A stretch of 64,000 nucleotides of DNA from Anastatus disparis. Taxonomy: Eukaryota > Arthropoda > Insecta > Hymenoptera > Eupelmidae. How positions within the stretch are numbered: position 1 is the stretch's first letter; every line of letters starts with the position of its first letter. Made by a program: the position numbers and the translations under genes. The stretch is from NCBI GenBank assembly GCA_017163975.1, contig JAFFSR010000363.1:772001-836000 (forward strand), in the 5' to 3' direction. The notes beneath the pieces were generated by a model that saw only the letters and a list, made by a program, of their open reading frames with translations, was not told where the DNA came from and did no database searches. Of the stretch, positions 34,256 to 45,610 are shown one piece after another.

Positions 34256-34970
34256 TACACATTTTATTTAAAAATTTACTTCCTGAAATGAATTATATTT
34301 GACTCAAGAAAAATATATTCTTTGAGTAAAAATATTTTATTTAAATTAGCAAGTATTTGCTTTTTTTCAATTAAATGTTATTAAAAATCTTTAATGATAA
34401 AACGACTTTATTAAATCAATAAAATATTTCATCAATTATGTTTCGATCGAAATTCTACAATTAAATTCTGGTTTTATTCCTCATAAATCTTCATCTTTTT
34501 CTATTTACAATATTTTCGTCTATGCCTACATTACTTTTGTATAAGAAATGTTTTGACAACGAAAAATTTACTGCTAGAATGCATAAATTATTTTTTATCA
34601 AACGTTTAGCTTTGTCTATTACAAAAAAAAGGAGTCTGGTTAATTAAACAATATAACAATTTCGTCAAAAAAATGTTAGTAAATTTAAAGATTTTTATAA
34701 AATATTAGAAATGCAAATTTATAATTTACAATAGGCATAATGCAAATTATACATAAACGTTACTTAAAATGATATTAATTTTACAAAATTTATTTCCCGG
34801 AAAGAACTATCAAATGAAAGAAATATTTTATTTACCTGTGCATGAATTCGATTTTGAAATTAACTCACAAGGAGAGCATTGCATTTGAGTTTCGGATTTT
34901 CTCTTGACTTGAGGATATTTTTTTTTTTAATTATGAAATAAGCCGCGTCAATTTGGTCTAGAGTAGATGA
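34256..34970. other. No gene seen
   Basis: AT-rich, unique-looking sequence right of the gypsy insertion. Confidence 0.5.
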
Positions 34971-34974
34971 GCTA

Positions 34975-35470
34975 GGCCGGTTCTAACCCAGGCCGGTTCT
35001 AACCCACCTGGGTTGGAACTGGAATGGGTTAGAATTGACTTGAGCTAGAAACGACCTAGAGTGGGGGAACCTTTTCTAACCCAAGCGATGTTTTACATGA
35101 GAAACACCTAGAGTGGGGGAACCGATTCTAACCCAAGGGTCGAGAGAGAAACAGCTGATTGAGCCAGAGGCGGTTTCGAGCTGCTGGCAGCTGGCTGCTG
35201 GACACCTACTGCTCAGTGAGCTAGGACCGACATGGTGTTTTCAAGCATAGTTTCCTTTACGTGGTATTGGACGATGAAACAGCTGATTGAGCCAGAAATT
35301 ATTTCGGAAGGGGAATTTTTTTCTAACCCAAGGCTTGAGAGAGAAACAGCTGATTGAGCTAGAAATTATTTAGGAAGGGGAATTTTTTTTCTAACCCAAG
35401 GATTGAGAGAGAAACAGCTGATTGAGCCAGAAATGATTTGTGGAGAGGGAACCTTTTCGAACCCAAGTGA
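34975..35470. repeat. Diverged tandem repeats with CTAACCCA and GAAACAGCTGATTGAGC
   Basis: TTCTAACCCA or a variant occurs at least seven times. From 35150 on, a unit of about 70 bp (GAGAGAAACAGCTGATTGAG, CCAGAAATTATTT, GGAAGGGGAATTTTTTTCTA) is repeated three times. The first 60 bp include the small inverted pair TTCTAACCCA / TGGGTTAGAA. Function unknown. Confidence 0.75.
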
Positions 35471-35539
35471 GTCAGGATCGAGCGGCGAGGACCCAGCCGC
35501 TGGCCGCTTGGTACCTACGAAAAATTTCTAAAGTTTCAC

Positions 35540-35703
35540 AATTTTTACTTTTTAATACTTTTTTATATTTATTTAATTATAATAAATCAAATAAAAATTA
35601 TTTAAGCACTAAAAAAATAAATTTTTGACTTTGGTCGGAATCGAACTCACGACCCTGTGGACGCGAAGCAAGCGCGTATACCACTACGCTACGGAGCCAC
35701 CGT
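35540..35703 (-). mobile_element. tRNA-related SINE
   Basis: On the minus strand an A box (TAGCGTAGTGG, 35681-35691) and a B box (GAGTTCGATTCC, 35637-35648) stand at the spacing of an internal pol III promoter. The anticodon and acceptor stems do not pair, so it is not a working tRNA. Downstream the sequence becomes AT-rich, as a SINE tail would. The body end is approximate. Confidence 0.65.
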
Positions 35704-36049
35704 ACTAGGGAGATTTTAAAACTTGTATAATAGCAGTTTTTCCAGATTTTATATTATTTCTACATATTTAAACATAAGTTATTGTTTGTAATTAATAATC
35801 ATTTATTATAAATATATCTGTATACGCTTATAGATTAAAATAATACGGTGTAAAAAATATTAACTATAATTTATTAGTATTATCTGCGTGTATAATATAG
35901 TTATAGCTTAAAATAATAGCGATCTACTTTATCTACACGATGCATAAGTTAACACTCAAGAGTCTAGTGAATTTTAAAACTAGTAGGAGTAACACGTCAG
36001 CTGCGCCCTCTACGAGAGAAACTTACTGACTATAAATTTCACAGTCTCA

Positions 36050-38130
36050 AATAGATAAATCTTATTGTTTATAACTATTTTATAGTCATATACATTTATA
36101 AGAACATCAATTTGAGAGTATTAATCTGTATTTTTGAATTTTGTCTTGAATCGAAGAAAATTGTTATTATCAATTTTTTCATATCTCAAAAACTAAAAGA
36201 GATAGGAGTCTGAAAATTAATATATAACTTTTTGATATTTAACAAATAATATAGAAAGTTATTCCAAGAGCCTAAGATATTTATTTCTTGACTTGTACTT
36301 ATACTTGAGATTTGTATATTTCATAAATGTGTGTATCAGAGTATCAAGTATGCATAATATATGATAAATAGTCTTAGAATAACTTATGTTTTCATCTAAT
36401 AAATGCAACAAATCAGCATGCTGATTTCTAGATTTCTATTTCTTTTAGTTCCTGAGATCACACATGCTGATTTCTAGATTTCTATTTCTTTTAGTTTCTG
36501 AGATCACACATATGGCTATTAGCTCTATGCAGGCTACATTTTTCCAAATATGTATTAAACTAATTTTTATTACTTTAAAACATATTTTTATTGTTGTTAT
36601 GAATATATATTTTAATATAAAAAACTAATAACAACTAAATGAAACTATTTTAAGTTCAGAAACTTAAAAGCTACTTTACTTTGAACAATAAACCTTATGA
36701 TTTATCTCAAAGCTATTAAATCTTTTACATTTAATAAATGGTATATATAATTGAGTATGTGTAATATGTTTTAAACATTAAGAATAGATAAATCTTATTG
36801 TTTATAACTATTTTATAGTCGTATACATTTATAAGAACATCAATTTGAGAGTATTAATCTGTATTTTTGAATTTTGTCTTGATTCGAAGAAAATTGCTAC
36901 TATCATTTTTTTCATATCTCAAAAACTAAAAGAGATAGGAGTCTGAAAATTGATATATATCTTTTTAATATTTAATAAATACTATAGAAAGTTATTCCAA
37001 CCCTACTGAAAAAAATCTTGTGGTAACCACATGACATACTATATGGTTTTCACATGGTTACCACATATTATTTTGACGGGGTGATCATGTGGTAACCATG
37101 TGGTAACCACGTGGTGATCATGCGAAAACCATGTGAGTAAGAAAAAAATAGTTAAAAACAATATGCAAAATTTATTATTTTATGTGATAAATACTCACCT
37201 GCTGTCAAATTAGCAAACTAAAGAAAATTTTTATGAAAATAATCAATAATATTTATATTTTCATAAAAATTTTCTTTAGTTTGCTGATTTTGACAGCAGG
37301 TGAGTATTTATTACGTGAAATAATAAATTTTGCATATTTTTTTTAACTATTTTTTTCTTACTCACATGGTTTTCACATGATCACCACGTGGTTACCACAT
37401 GGTTACCACGTGATCACCCCGTCAAAATAATATGTGGTAACCATGTGGTAAACATGTGGTAACCATGTGAAAACCATATAGTATGTCATGTGGTTACCAC
37501 AAGATTTTTTTCAGTAGGGAAGAGCCTAAGATATTTATTTCTTGAATCATGCTTATGCTTGAGATTTGTATATTTCATAAATGTGTGTATCAGAATACCA
37601 AGTATAGATAATATATGATAAATAGTCTTAGAATAACTTTATTTTTCATCTGATAAACGCAAAAAACCATCATGCTAATTTCTAGATTCCTATTTCTTTT
37701 AGTTTCTGAGATCACACATAGGGTTGATAAATATTTAAATATAAATATAAATAACTAAATTGAACTACTTTAAATTTAAAACATAACCTAAATCTATTTT
37801 AACTTATTGTATCTTATACATTATAATCAATGATTTATAAGATTGAGTAGTTATAATATGTTTTAAACATAAACAATAATTAAATCTTATTGTTTATAAC
37901 TATTTTATAATCAGACATATCCATAGAAACAATTAAAACATTATTTTAAATGTGGTAATGTTTGTTTCAGAATTTTTAGCTTGATCGGCTTTTTCCACTA
38001 TTATCCATTTTTTATATCTCAAAAACTAAAAGAGATAGGAGTCTGAAAGTTTATATATACCTTTGTTATATTTAAAAAATAATATAGAAAGTTATTCGAA
38101 GACTCTAAGCTGATTATTTCTACATTTTCT
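36050..38130. repeat. Three diverged direct repeats of about 600-730 bp
   Basis: TAAATCTTATTGTTTATAAC begins units near 36052, 36783 and 37880. Each contains ATATCTCAAAAACTAAAAGA followed by GATAGGAGTCTGAAA and, later, TAGAAAGTTATTC. The second unit is interrupted by a palindromic MITE; allowing for it, unit lengths are roughly 730 and 590 bp. A short internal duplication (CATGCTGATTTCTAGATTTC) lies near 36415-36490. Confidence 0.8.
37010..37517. mobile_element. Palindromic MITE with CCCTACTGAAAAAAA ends (~508 bp)
   Basis: Ends CCCTACTGAAAAAAATCTTG and mirror; the arms, about 200 bp each, are nearly perfect. The outer arms are built from repeats of GTGGTAACCATGTGG-like words. The neighbouring repeat unit preserves the empty site GTTATTCCAAGAGCC, which here reads GTTATTCCAA and AAGAGCC on the two sides, so AA appears duplicated. 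Confidence 0.88.
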
Positions 38131-38527
38131 CAATGCAAAGTGATGTATTAAACTAGCGAAAGACTCAATTTTTTACAAAAGTCATTTATTAGATCAATTT
38201 AAATTTATATTTACATGAAAGTTATAACATTTTAAATATATTTATTGAAAATCATTATTTAGTCTTAATAAAAATTCTAAATTATTAAAAATTAACCTAT
38301 AAAAAAGAAATTGTCTTTATTTTTCAAGTCTCAAACTGTTAGAGCTTTGAAAATTTTTATCTAAACTAATAAGATAGGTTATGAAAGGAAAGGTTATATC
38401 TTTATTTATCTCAAGTTTAATTTATTGGAACAATAATAATTTTTCTTGTTGATGAATGATGAGAATTCCAACCTATGCTCTCATAACCAGTCACATAACC
38501 TTTTCAATTGACGGATTATTCCTAACC
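38131..38527. other. No gene seen
   Basis: AT-rich sequence between the direct repeats and E9. Confidence 0.5.
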
Positions 38528-39409
38528 TTAACAGGGGGCCGAACTATCTGTCTTTGTCTAATAGCGTTTTCCATTTTTTACATAAACACCGTCCGTTGTA
38601 TCAAGAAATAAATAGTAGCCCCCGCTAGATATTACTATAGTAAGTAAATTTTGTAATACCCTAGTGGAAATCGAATCTGTGAATAACTGGGAATAACTGG
38701 AAATAACTGGAAATAACTGGGAATAACTGTGAATAACTGGGAATAACTGTTATAAACTGTTCAGTTTGAGACAGGAATAACAGTTATTCCCAGTTATTCC
38801 CAGTTATTCCCAGTTATTCCCAGTTATTCTCAGTTATTCCCAGTTATTCACAGTTTATAACTTAAAAATAATTTGAAAAAACAGAGGTACGAATAACAGT
38901 TATTCCCAAATATATTTATAATAGAAAAAAATAAAAAAATATATATTTTTTCATTTTTTCAAATTTATATTTTTCAAATTATTATTAAACTAAACTGTAA
39001 ATAACTGGGAATAACTGTGAATAACTGGGAATAACTGGGAATAACTGGGAATAACTGTTATTCCTGTCTCAAACTGAACAGTTTATAACAGTTATTCCCA
39101 GTTATTCACAGTTATTCCCAGTTATTCACAGATTCGATTTCCACTAGGGTAACAATCAAATAATTTTATTGTGTACTTTTTCAATAATATGTGACCTACC
39201 AAAAAAGATAGGTTATATTCTAGTTTGTTCGTAGGTCTCATATTATTCAAAAACTACGCAATGAAATAATTTGATTGTTATTACAAAATTTACTTATTAT
39301 ACTAATATCTAGCGGGGGCTACTATTTTTTTCTTGATACAACGGATGGTGTTTCGACAAATGATAAAAAACTCTATTAGACAAAGACAGATAGTTCGGTC
39401 TGCTCTTAA
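38528..39409. mobile_element. TTAA-flanked palindromic element E9, interrupted by a MITE
   Basis: Left end TTAACAGGGGGCCGAACTA, right end TTAAGAGCAGACCGAACTA (inward), both followed by CTGTCTTTGTCTAAT. Same hairpin core as E8. After removal of the nested MITE and one TA the length is 389 bp, exactly that of E8. Confidence 0.9.
38659..39149. mobile_element. Palindromic MITE with CCCTAGTGGAA ends nested in E9 (491 bp)
   Basis: Ends CCCTAGTGGAAATCGAATCT and mirror, flanked by TA. The empty site TTTGTAATAACAA is preserved in E8. The arms consist almost wholly of a ~10-12 bp word, GAATAACTGG with GGA or TGT variants, repeated about eight to ten times per arm, and the loop is AT-rich. No coding. 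Ends are related to those of the MITE nested in E7. Confidence 0.9.
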
Positions 39410-39824
39410 ATCATGTATTTTATGATGAACCTTGCTGACTGAAGCGAGTCAAAGAAATGAATTTCAGAATCGAGCTCACCTTCTTTTATACTTGTGAAAA
39501 AGGTTAGGTCGAAAGTGGGGGTAGAACTTCAACACGTTTCTCCCCTCTTCGCGCGCGCATGCATTCCCCCACCCAATCCTCGCGTATATAAGAAGGCGTT
39601 TTCGAGAGAGCAATGAGTCCGGCTATTTGCCTTGCATATCTACTAAGTACCTCATCCTAAATGAACCTTTTACTGAAGGGTCAGTCTTTCATAATGATTC
39701 TCCCACCATTTGGGTCTCCCACTCACACATGTTTTCAAACGTTATCACTGATGGCGCTGACTATCCGATCAGGTAGATGTTTCAGATAGAAAATATTCTC
39801 TTTGTTTCAATTCTGGAGGGACGT
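39410..39824 (+). promoter_or_regulatory. GC-richer segment with TATA-like box
   Basis: GCGCGCGCATGCATTCCCCC followed by CTCGCGTATATAAGAAGG (about 39580-39597) looks like a core promoter reading rightwards, with an unusually GC-rich surround for this window. No plus-strand gene follows, so this may belong to a solo LTR or to an antisense transcript of the exon at 39825. Confidence 0.35.
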
Positions 39825-40534
39825 TCAGAAAGCAAAGAAACTTTTGATTTTGTATGGTTGATGCTTCAACATATATTTGAAGCATATCACCCCAAGTTTA
39901 TATATATAACCAGCTTCTCGTAGTTCGTTAATTATAAAGTCTATCTCCTTGGTAGTATACGGATTTGTATTAGTTGGAGATGTAAGAATACGAAGGCGAT
40001 CAACTAATACATTGGGGTCGTCCCATTCTCCAATTACATAATCTTTCAACAGGAGATCACTCATGTATTTAGATGAAGAAGCGTTACTAATAGAATGATC
40101 TGATGAAGTATCATTGTAAGAATCTATGGAACTTAATTTTGCTTTTTTAAATTTATATACTGGTAAATTTTTAAAGTTAGATTTTGATTTACAGTTTTCG
40201 AGTTGAAGAAAAGTATTATTGGAAGAATCTGATGATGTATCATTATTAGCATCGTTAGAACTAACTTTCGCTTTTTTACATCTTGATACTGATGAAGCGT
40301 TATTACGAAGTTTCCTTTTATAACTTTGAAATCTGTTGTACTTTTTATTCTTTTGATGATTTTCTATTTCATCATCAGAGCTAGAATAACTATCTTCAAG
40401 TATTTTTGATTCTGGATACCTTTGCTGATTGATGGAATCAATATCATCTCTCCTCGTGAGTCTATCATTTGTATGATATGCATTGAGAGCATCATTAGAC
40501 TCACGTTTTTCCTTAAAAATCATATTTCTTGCGT
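39825..40534 (-). CDS. Hypothetical protein exon, Ser/Asp-rich with internal repeat
   Basis: An open frame of 232 codons from an ATG at 40523 to a stop at 39825. Just upstream, TTTTAATTTTTGCAG is a plausible splice acceptor, so this is probably the last exon of a longer gene; the upstream exon was not found. The protein has basic and Ser/Asp-rich low-complexity sequence with an internal repeat: KKAKVSSNDANNDTSSD at residues 83-99 and KKAKLSSIDSYNDTSSD at 126-142. The C-terminal part, with DDPNVLVDRLRIL (168-180) and FIINELREAGYIY (196-208), resembles a helical tail I have seen in hypothetical insect proteins often linked to mobile elements; this is recall only. No catalytic domain is visible. 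The length of the open frame in such AT-rich DNA argues for real coding. Confidence 0.55.
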
Positions 40535-41216
40535 CTGCAAAAATTAAAATTGTCCCATTAAATTTTATAACCTTGTAAACTTATAACAGCTGACTCTACC
40601 TTTGACTAATTTTGATTTTCTTAAAAATTTTAATTATTCGAAGTTATGCAAATTTATTACTTATAAATAAATCCGCATACGAGGAGAAAATAATTTATGC
40701 TATTAAATATACTAAATTCCTTGAATAATAATCAATATATTCAATTTATTTTCATAATTTTAGCACCCGCGATATTAAAATTAGAATATAGGAACGAGCG
40801 GAACAGGAATCCCTAAAAAATAACTAGATTTTAAACTGCTTTCCACTAAATAATTATAAATTGATTTATCTAATTATTTTATTGAACAATTAATTAAATG
40901 AAAATATTTATGTAATCCGCAAGAAAGGAGGAATCAATTAGTCTAGAAAGAATATTATTTTACAGGAGTTTTCAATGAAATAATAAGAAAAACATTTTTA
41001 GTGCCGCGCTTATATCAGAAAATTTGTTTTTCCAATAACTTGAAAATGAAAAATCCGCAAATGAAAATTTGCACGGAGACTATTTCCACAAATGAGGAGC
41101 AAACGTTTTAGCTTTTCATTGCTAAAAAATATTAATATTTTATTTTTACAGGCGCTAACTTCACAAGTCTACAAAGATCACCCAATCACTGGTGACTTTT
41201 ATGAACTAGAATTGCA
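40535..41216. other. AT-rich sequence, possible plus-strand splice acceptor
   Basis: No long frame. TATTTTATTTTTACAG at about 41136-41151 resembles a 3' splice site followed by about 130 nt of open, coding-like sequence (41152-41283), which overlaps the next palindrome. The evidence is too thin to call an exon. Confidence 0.3.
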
Positions 41217-41430
41217 AAGCGTCAAATATCCAGACAGTGATGGATTTCGAGGATGCTTTATACATTTATGTATATCTATATATTAGGATATCCTTTAGCC
41301 AACTTCAGAGTATACCGTAGAATTAGAGTATAAGCAGAATATATTATTCTGTAGTATGTTCTCTGAAGTTGGCTGTTGGATATCATATAAGCATCTTCGA
41401 AATCCATCACTGTATCCAGATTACTATTTT
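41217..41430. repeat. Palindrome of ~214 bp
   Basis: GACAGTGATGGATTTCGAGG on the left is mirrored on the right, as are AGCCAACTTCAGAG and ATGCTT. Arms of about 90 bp surround an AT-rich loop. No relative elsewhere in the window. Confidence 0.75.
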
Positions 41431-42073
41431 GTGGAGAAGATTCTCAGAAGACGTGGAAATTAAGTATTTGTAAAGTGGCTTGGTTTTGACAATTCTCACA
41501 ATAGTTGGATTGATAAAGCAGATGCCCAATAAATATTTTGTATTAAAATGAAATTAGTTATTTTATGTAGAATTAATACTCACAAAGAATCCAGTGTTAT
41601 TTTAATCAGAGCATTTGAGCTTATATCATAAATCTTGTATTTAATAATGTACTAGCGAAAAATACCTCGCTTCTAACGTCGCTCGGTTGAATTTTCATAT
41701 ATTATATTATTATGTATTAATTAGCCAATTTTAAAATAAAAAAAATCGACGCAACTTATGAATTGTGATATTGTAGTTTTGTACTAAATTAAATTTTTCT
41801 ATTTTTATAAAAAAGAATAATTAAAGTTACAATGTACATGAAAATTGTTTAAATACAAATTATATCATGATGAATTAAGAATTTGTTCTACTAAATTGCA
41901 TTTGAATAAATGAAAAAATATAATAGGAATTTTTCCTTTTTAATCACGTGTTTCAATCACGAACCATGAAATAATCGAAAACAGTATTTGACGTTTACTA
42001 GAACTAACAACTGCACGAAGAAAAGAAAGTATTGTTAAAATAGGTTCTAAATCAAGTATACCTAATTTATGTA
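41431..42073. other. AT-rich sequence with one half of a dispersed repeat
   Basis: About 130 bp at 41655-41800 (CGCTTCTAACGTCGCTCGGT, TTATATTATTATGTA) recurs in direct orientation, diverged, at 43100-43230. No gene seen. Confidence 0.5.
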
Positions 42074-42613
42074 TTAAGAGGCGGTCGGGTCTATTCGCCG
42101 CTACATATAGGGTGGCGCTGCGGTCAGGTGAGAGAAATCTATTGAATATTTTTTATACAGCTATTTACAATTTTCTGAGACGACAATATACTTTTAATGT
42201 TGTCATTTCCTCTAGCCATCTATATGTAGAATAATTATTAATACTTATCTTGTTTGAAAAGTCTAAAATATTGTTGTAAAGCGAAAAATGCGATGCGACG
42301 TAGGACCGATGTAAACATGCGTACACCTTCCCTTAGTGCGACAGAGAGAGCAATACTAAAGAATGATGTATGCTAATGTTTACGTCGGCTCTACCTCGCG
42401 TCGCATTTTTCGCTTTATAACAATATTTTAGACTTTTCAAACAAGATTAATATTAATAATTATTCTACATATATATGGCTAGAGGAAATGACAACATTAA
42501 AAGTATATTATTGTTTCAGTAAATTTTAAATTGCTGTATAAAAAATATTTTATATTTTTCTCTCACCTGACCGCAGCGCCACCAAGCGGCGAATGGTTCC
42601 GACCGCCTCTTAA
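42074..42613. mobile_element. TTAA-flanked palindromic element E10 (540 bp)
   Basis: Ends TTAAGAGGCGGTCGGGTC and mirror, consistent with the family. The arms are longer than usual (about 240 bp), less AT-rich, and hold GGTGGCGCTGCGGTCAGGTG near the outside and GCGATGCGACGTAGG near the loop. The outer CTGTCC..TCTAAT block of the family is replaced by TATTCGCCGCTACATA, so this is the most divergent palindromic member. Confidence 0.85.
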
Positions 42614-43897
42614 GGTACTTAAAAAAAGAGTGACGATATAATTTCAATTAGTACTATAGCTTGAATTTTAGGGACCAATGTTGGTACTATTATATTATGA
42701 AGTAAGAGCATAAATTTGCGATGCTAACTGCCTTTTTTTGGTATTAAGACTGATCTTTCACCTACTCGATTCAAGGGCAATATTTCGCAGAAAATGCAAT
42801 TATTAACCTCTTTTCGTGCGGCTTTTCCTGTTACTAAAATTGAAAATTATTAAATATAGAATTATTTAAATAATATATAACTCTTTAAAATTACTAATAA
42901 TTAATATTTAAATTCGTGATATTTAAGGATTAAAACGATACATGTTTATCTTCCATATTCCGTTTTAAAATAGTTACTTTTGAGTTTTAAATTAATGATT
43001 AGAAATTTAAAATTGATATATATGTTATATGATTTACATTATATTTATCAACTGTTGAAAATCGTTACACAATTTATTGGGTTTTACGTTAACAGGTATT
43101 AATTATATTAAAGTTTTTCGCTCCTAACGTCGCTTAGTTGAATTTTCTTTTATCATATTATTATGTACAAATGACTAATTTTAAGTAAATAAGAATTAAT
43201 TAATTGAATTTTGAGTACTGAATAAAATTGAAAATAATTTGATAAAACATAATATAAAAATATATGTACACATATGCTTAAAGTAAAAAAGCATATAATT
43301 TATTTCAAGTGACTATTTCTTACTCTACTGCAATTAGAAAAACAAAGATAGTACGATATTTGATGTAAATAAACTGAGAACTGGGTACTGAGTTACAACT
43401 ATAATTTCCAGACCTCAATATATGACCATGAATTTGAATTATGAAATTAATTTATAAGTGAAACATGCTTTAAAGAAATTCGTGTTGATTTCTAATAAAA
43501 ATATCTTCACAAATGTATTTTATATATATATATGAAATACGAAATTTAAATAGAAAAATCATAGAATAAAAAATAACTATTTGCAATTACTTAACAATCC
43601 TTTTTGTATCTAATATAAAAATTTAATGAGATACAAATATTACAAAGTGTATGTATCACAAGTAAGGTTTGCATATCATAAATATTATAATTTTTAGAAA
43701 ATTCTTGATATTAATAGATTATTAATTTGGAAAATTAAATATTTTTTTATTGATGACAAGTAACTTTTTAAAAATAGTTAAAATAATACTGTAAATGTCA
43801 ATCAAATAACATTTTCATCAAAATAAATTTTAACGCTATAATTAATAAAATAAACATTTTTATTTAACTACAAACTATTGTAATAATTATTTTTTTA

Positions 43898-43901
<4 letters not shown>
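42614..43901. other. AT-rich sequence without genes
   Basis: Holds the second copy of the dispersed repeat of 41655 (at about 43100-43230). Otherwise nothing recognised. Confidence 0.5.

Positions 43902-43949
<48 letters not shown>
43902..43949. repeat. TA microsatellite at left edge of the 4.4-kb duplication
   Basis: Alternating TA run followed by AAAAAAATAATAATTTTATT; the same junction recurs at 48387. Confidence 0.9.
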
Positions 43950-43955
<6 letters not shown>

Positions 43956-45410
43956 AATAATAATTTTATTTGATGAACAGTTATATAAATATTATATATT
44001 TATAATTGAATAACTAAATTTATTAATTAAAATTGTATTTAGTTATCATTCAGAGAATGAGGTATTTAAATTAGTTTTCATGGAAATATATTATTTAAAA
44101 AGTTACTTGTTAACAATTTTTTATAAATAACATACATTTAACCTTAATTACATTTTCATTTGTACACGTTTTTATATTTAAATGAATTGTGATTTATATA
44201 AAAATTGTTAGCAATTCATTTCATTGAAGCAATAATATTTTTAATAATAGAAACATTAATTTTTAAAAATATCAAATTACCTCATTTGAAAAATTATAAT
44301 TACATGACATAAAAATATTTTTTCTAATATCATTTGAATATAAATTTCATGAAATACAATTTAAAAAAATTATTTATTAGATATTAAATTTTTTAATAGT
44401 CAATTATGAAGATAGGACAATATATAAAATATGAATAAATGTTTCTGATTATGTCTATAATTATGCATTTATATGTACGAACTGTCTAGATAGAAGTAGA
44501 ATTCCCCCTGAAAAAGTAAATATTTCAAAAGAAAATTTACTTATCATTTGCAAAACATTTATTATGATTGCGGAAAAAAATAATATTTTGTAATATCACT
44601 CTATAATTTGTATAACAGATTGACACAAATCATTGAAAGTACAATTATGTCTTTATGTTAAATTTGTTGTCAAAGTTTGATTATATTTTACTATAAGAAG
44701 ATGAAAAAATTAACTGCCTTTTCATTCTATTGCTGAATTTCCATAAAAGACATGTATTAACTTGTAGTATATCTCGTGATGATTATTTATTTGAATTTTT
44801 AAATTATTCTAATCATTAGTTTTCAAGATATTTAAATTTCTGATTCCAAATGGAAAAATTTTAGTAAATAATATTGGAACCCAAACTTCTTAATAAGTGA
44901 TGAATAGATTTATGTAAAAATTTAACTAAATAATCTTCGTGATACATACTGTATGTTAATGCATCTATTTATTCAAAATTTTAAAATACAATGGAAATAT
45001 AATCAATATTTAAGGGTGGAAGTGTGCTGTCCATTTCACATCTCCTTAAATAATTCATATTTATAAAATTCACATAATATCATATAAAAACTATTAAAAT
45101 GAGAATCATATATTCAATATAATTGTCAACTATGAATAAAAAGTTTAAAAAATTAAGTGATAACTTATAAATAGTTATATTATTTTATTAAATACATTTC
45201 CAACCTAAATAATTAACTTCACGTTAAAACTAAATTTAATTAGCATTCAATACCACAAGTTATTTAAAAAATTTACCATTATTCAAAATTATTAAAAAGT
45301 TATTCATAAAAAGTATTTCCATATCAGAATTTCAAAATTATACCAATTTAATTTTTTATTCTTTACATTAGAGAATTAGTTTTGATGTTGAAATTTTTTT
45401 TGTGAAATGA

Positions 45411-45468
<58 letters not shown>

Positions 45469-45610
45469 CTTATAGTAAAATATTTTATCACCTTGTATGA
45501 AAATTATTTTGTAAAAGTAGAATAATGCTGCGAATAAACAAATGATTATAAGAAAATATTGAAAACTGTAAATAACAATAAAAAGCGTTAGACTAGAAAT
45601 AAATAATGGT

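Noticed and set aside
34975..35110. Telomeric repeat
   Set aside because: CTAACCCA boxes are spaced by tens of bases and do not match the common insect TTAGG repeat.
35627..35703. Functional tRNA gene
   Set aside because: A and B boxes are present but the anticodon and acceptor stems do not pair and the T stem is imperfect; a tRNA-derived SINE fits better.
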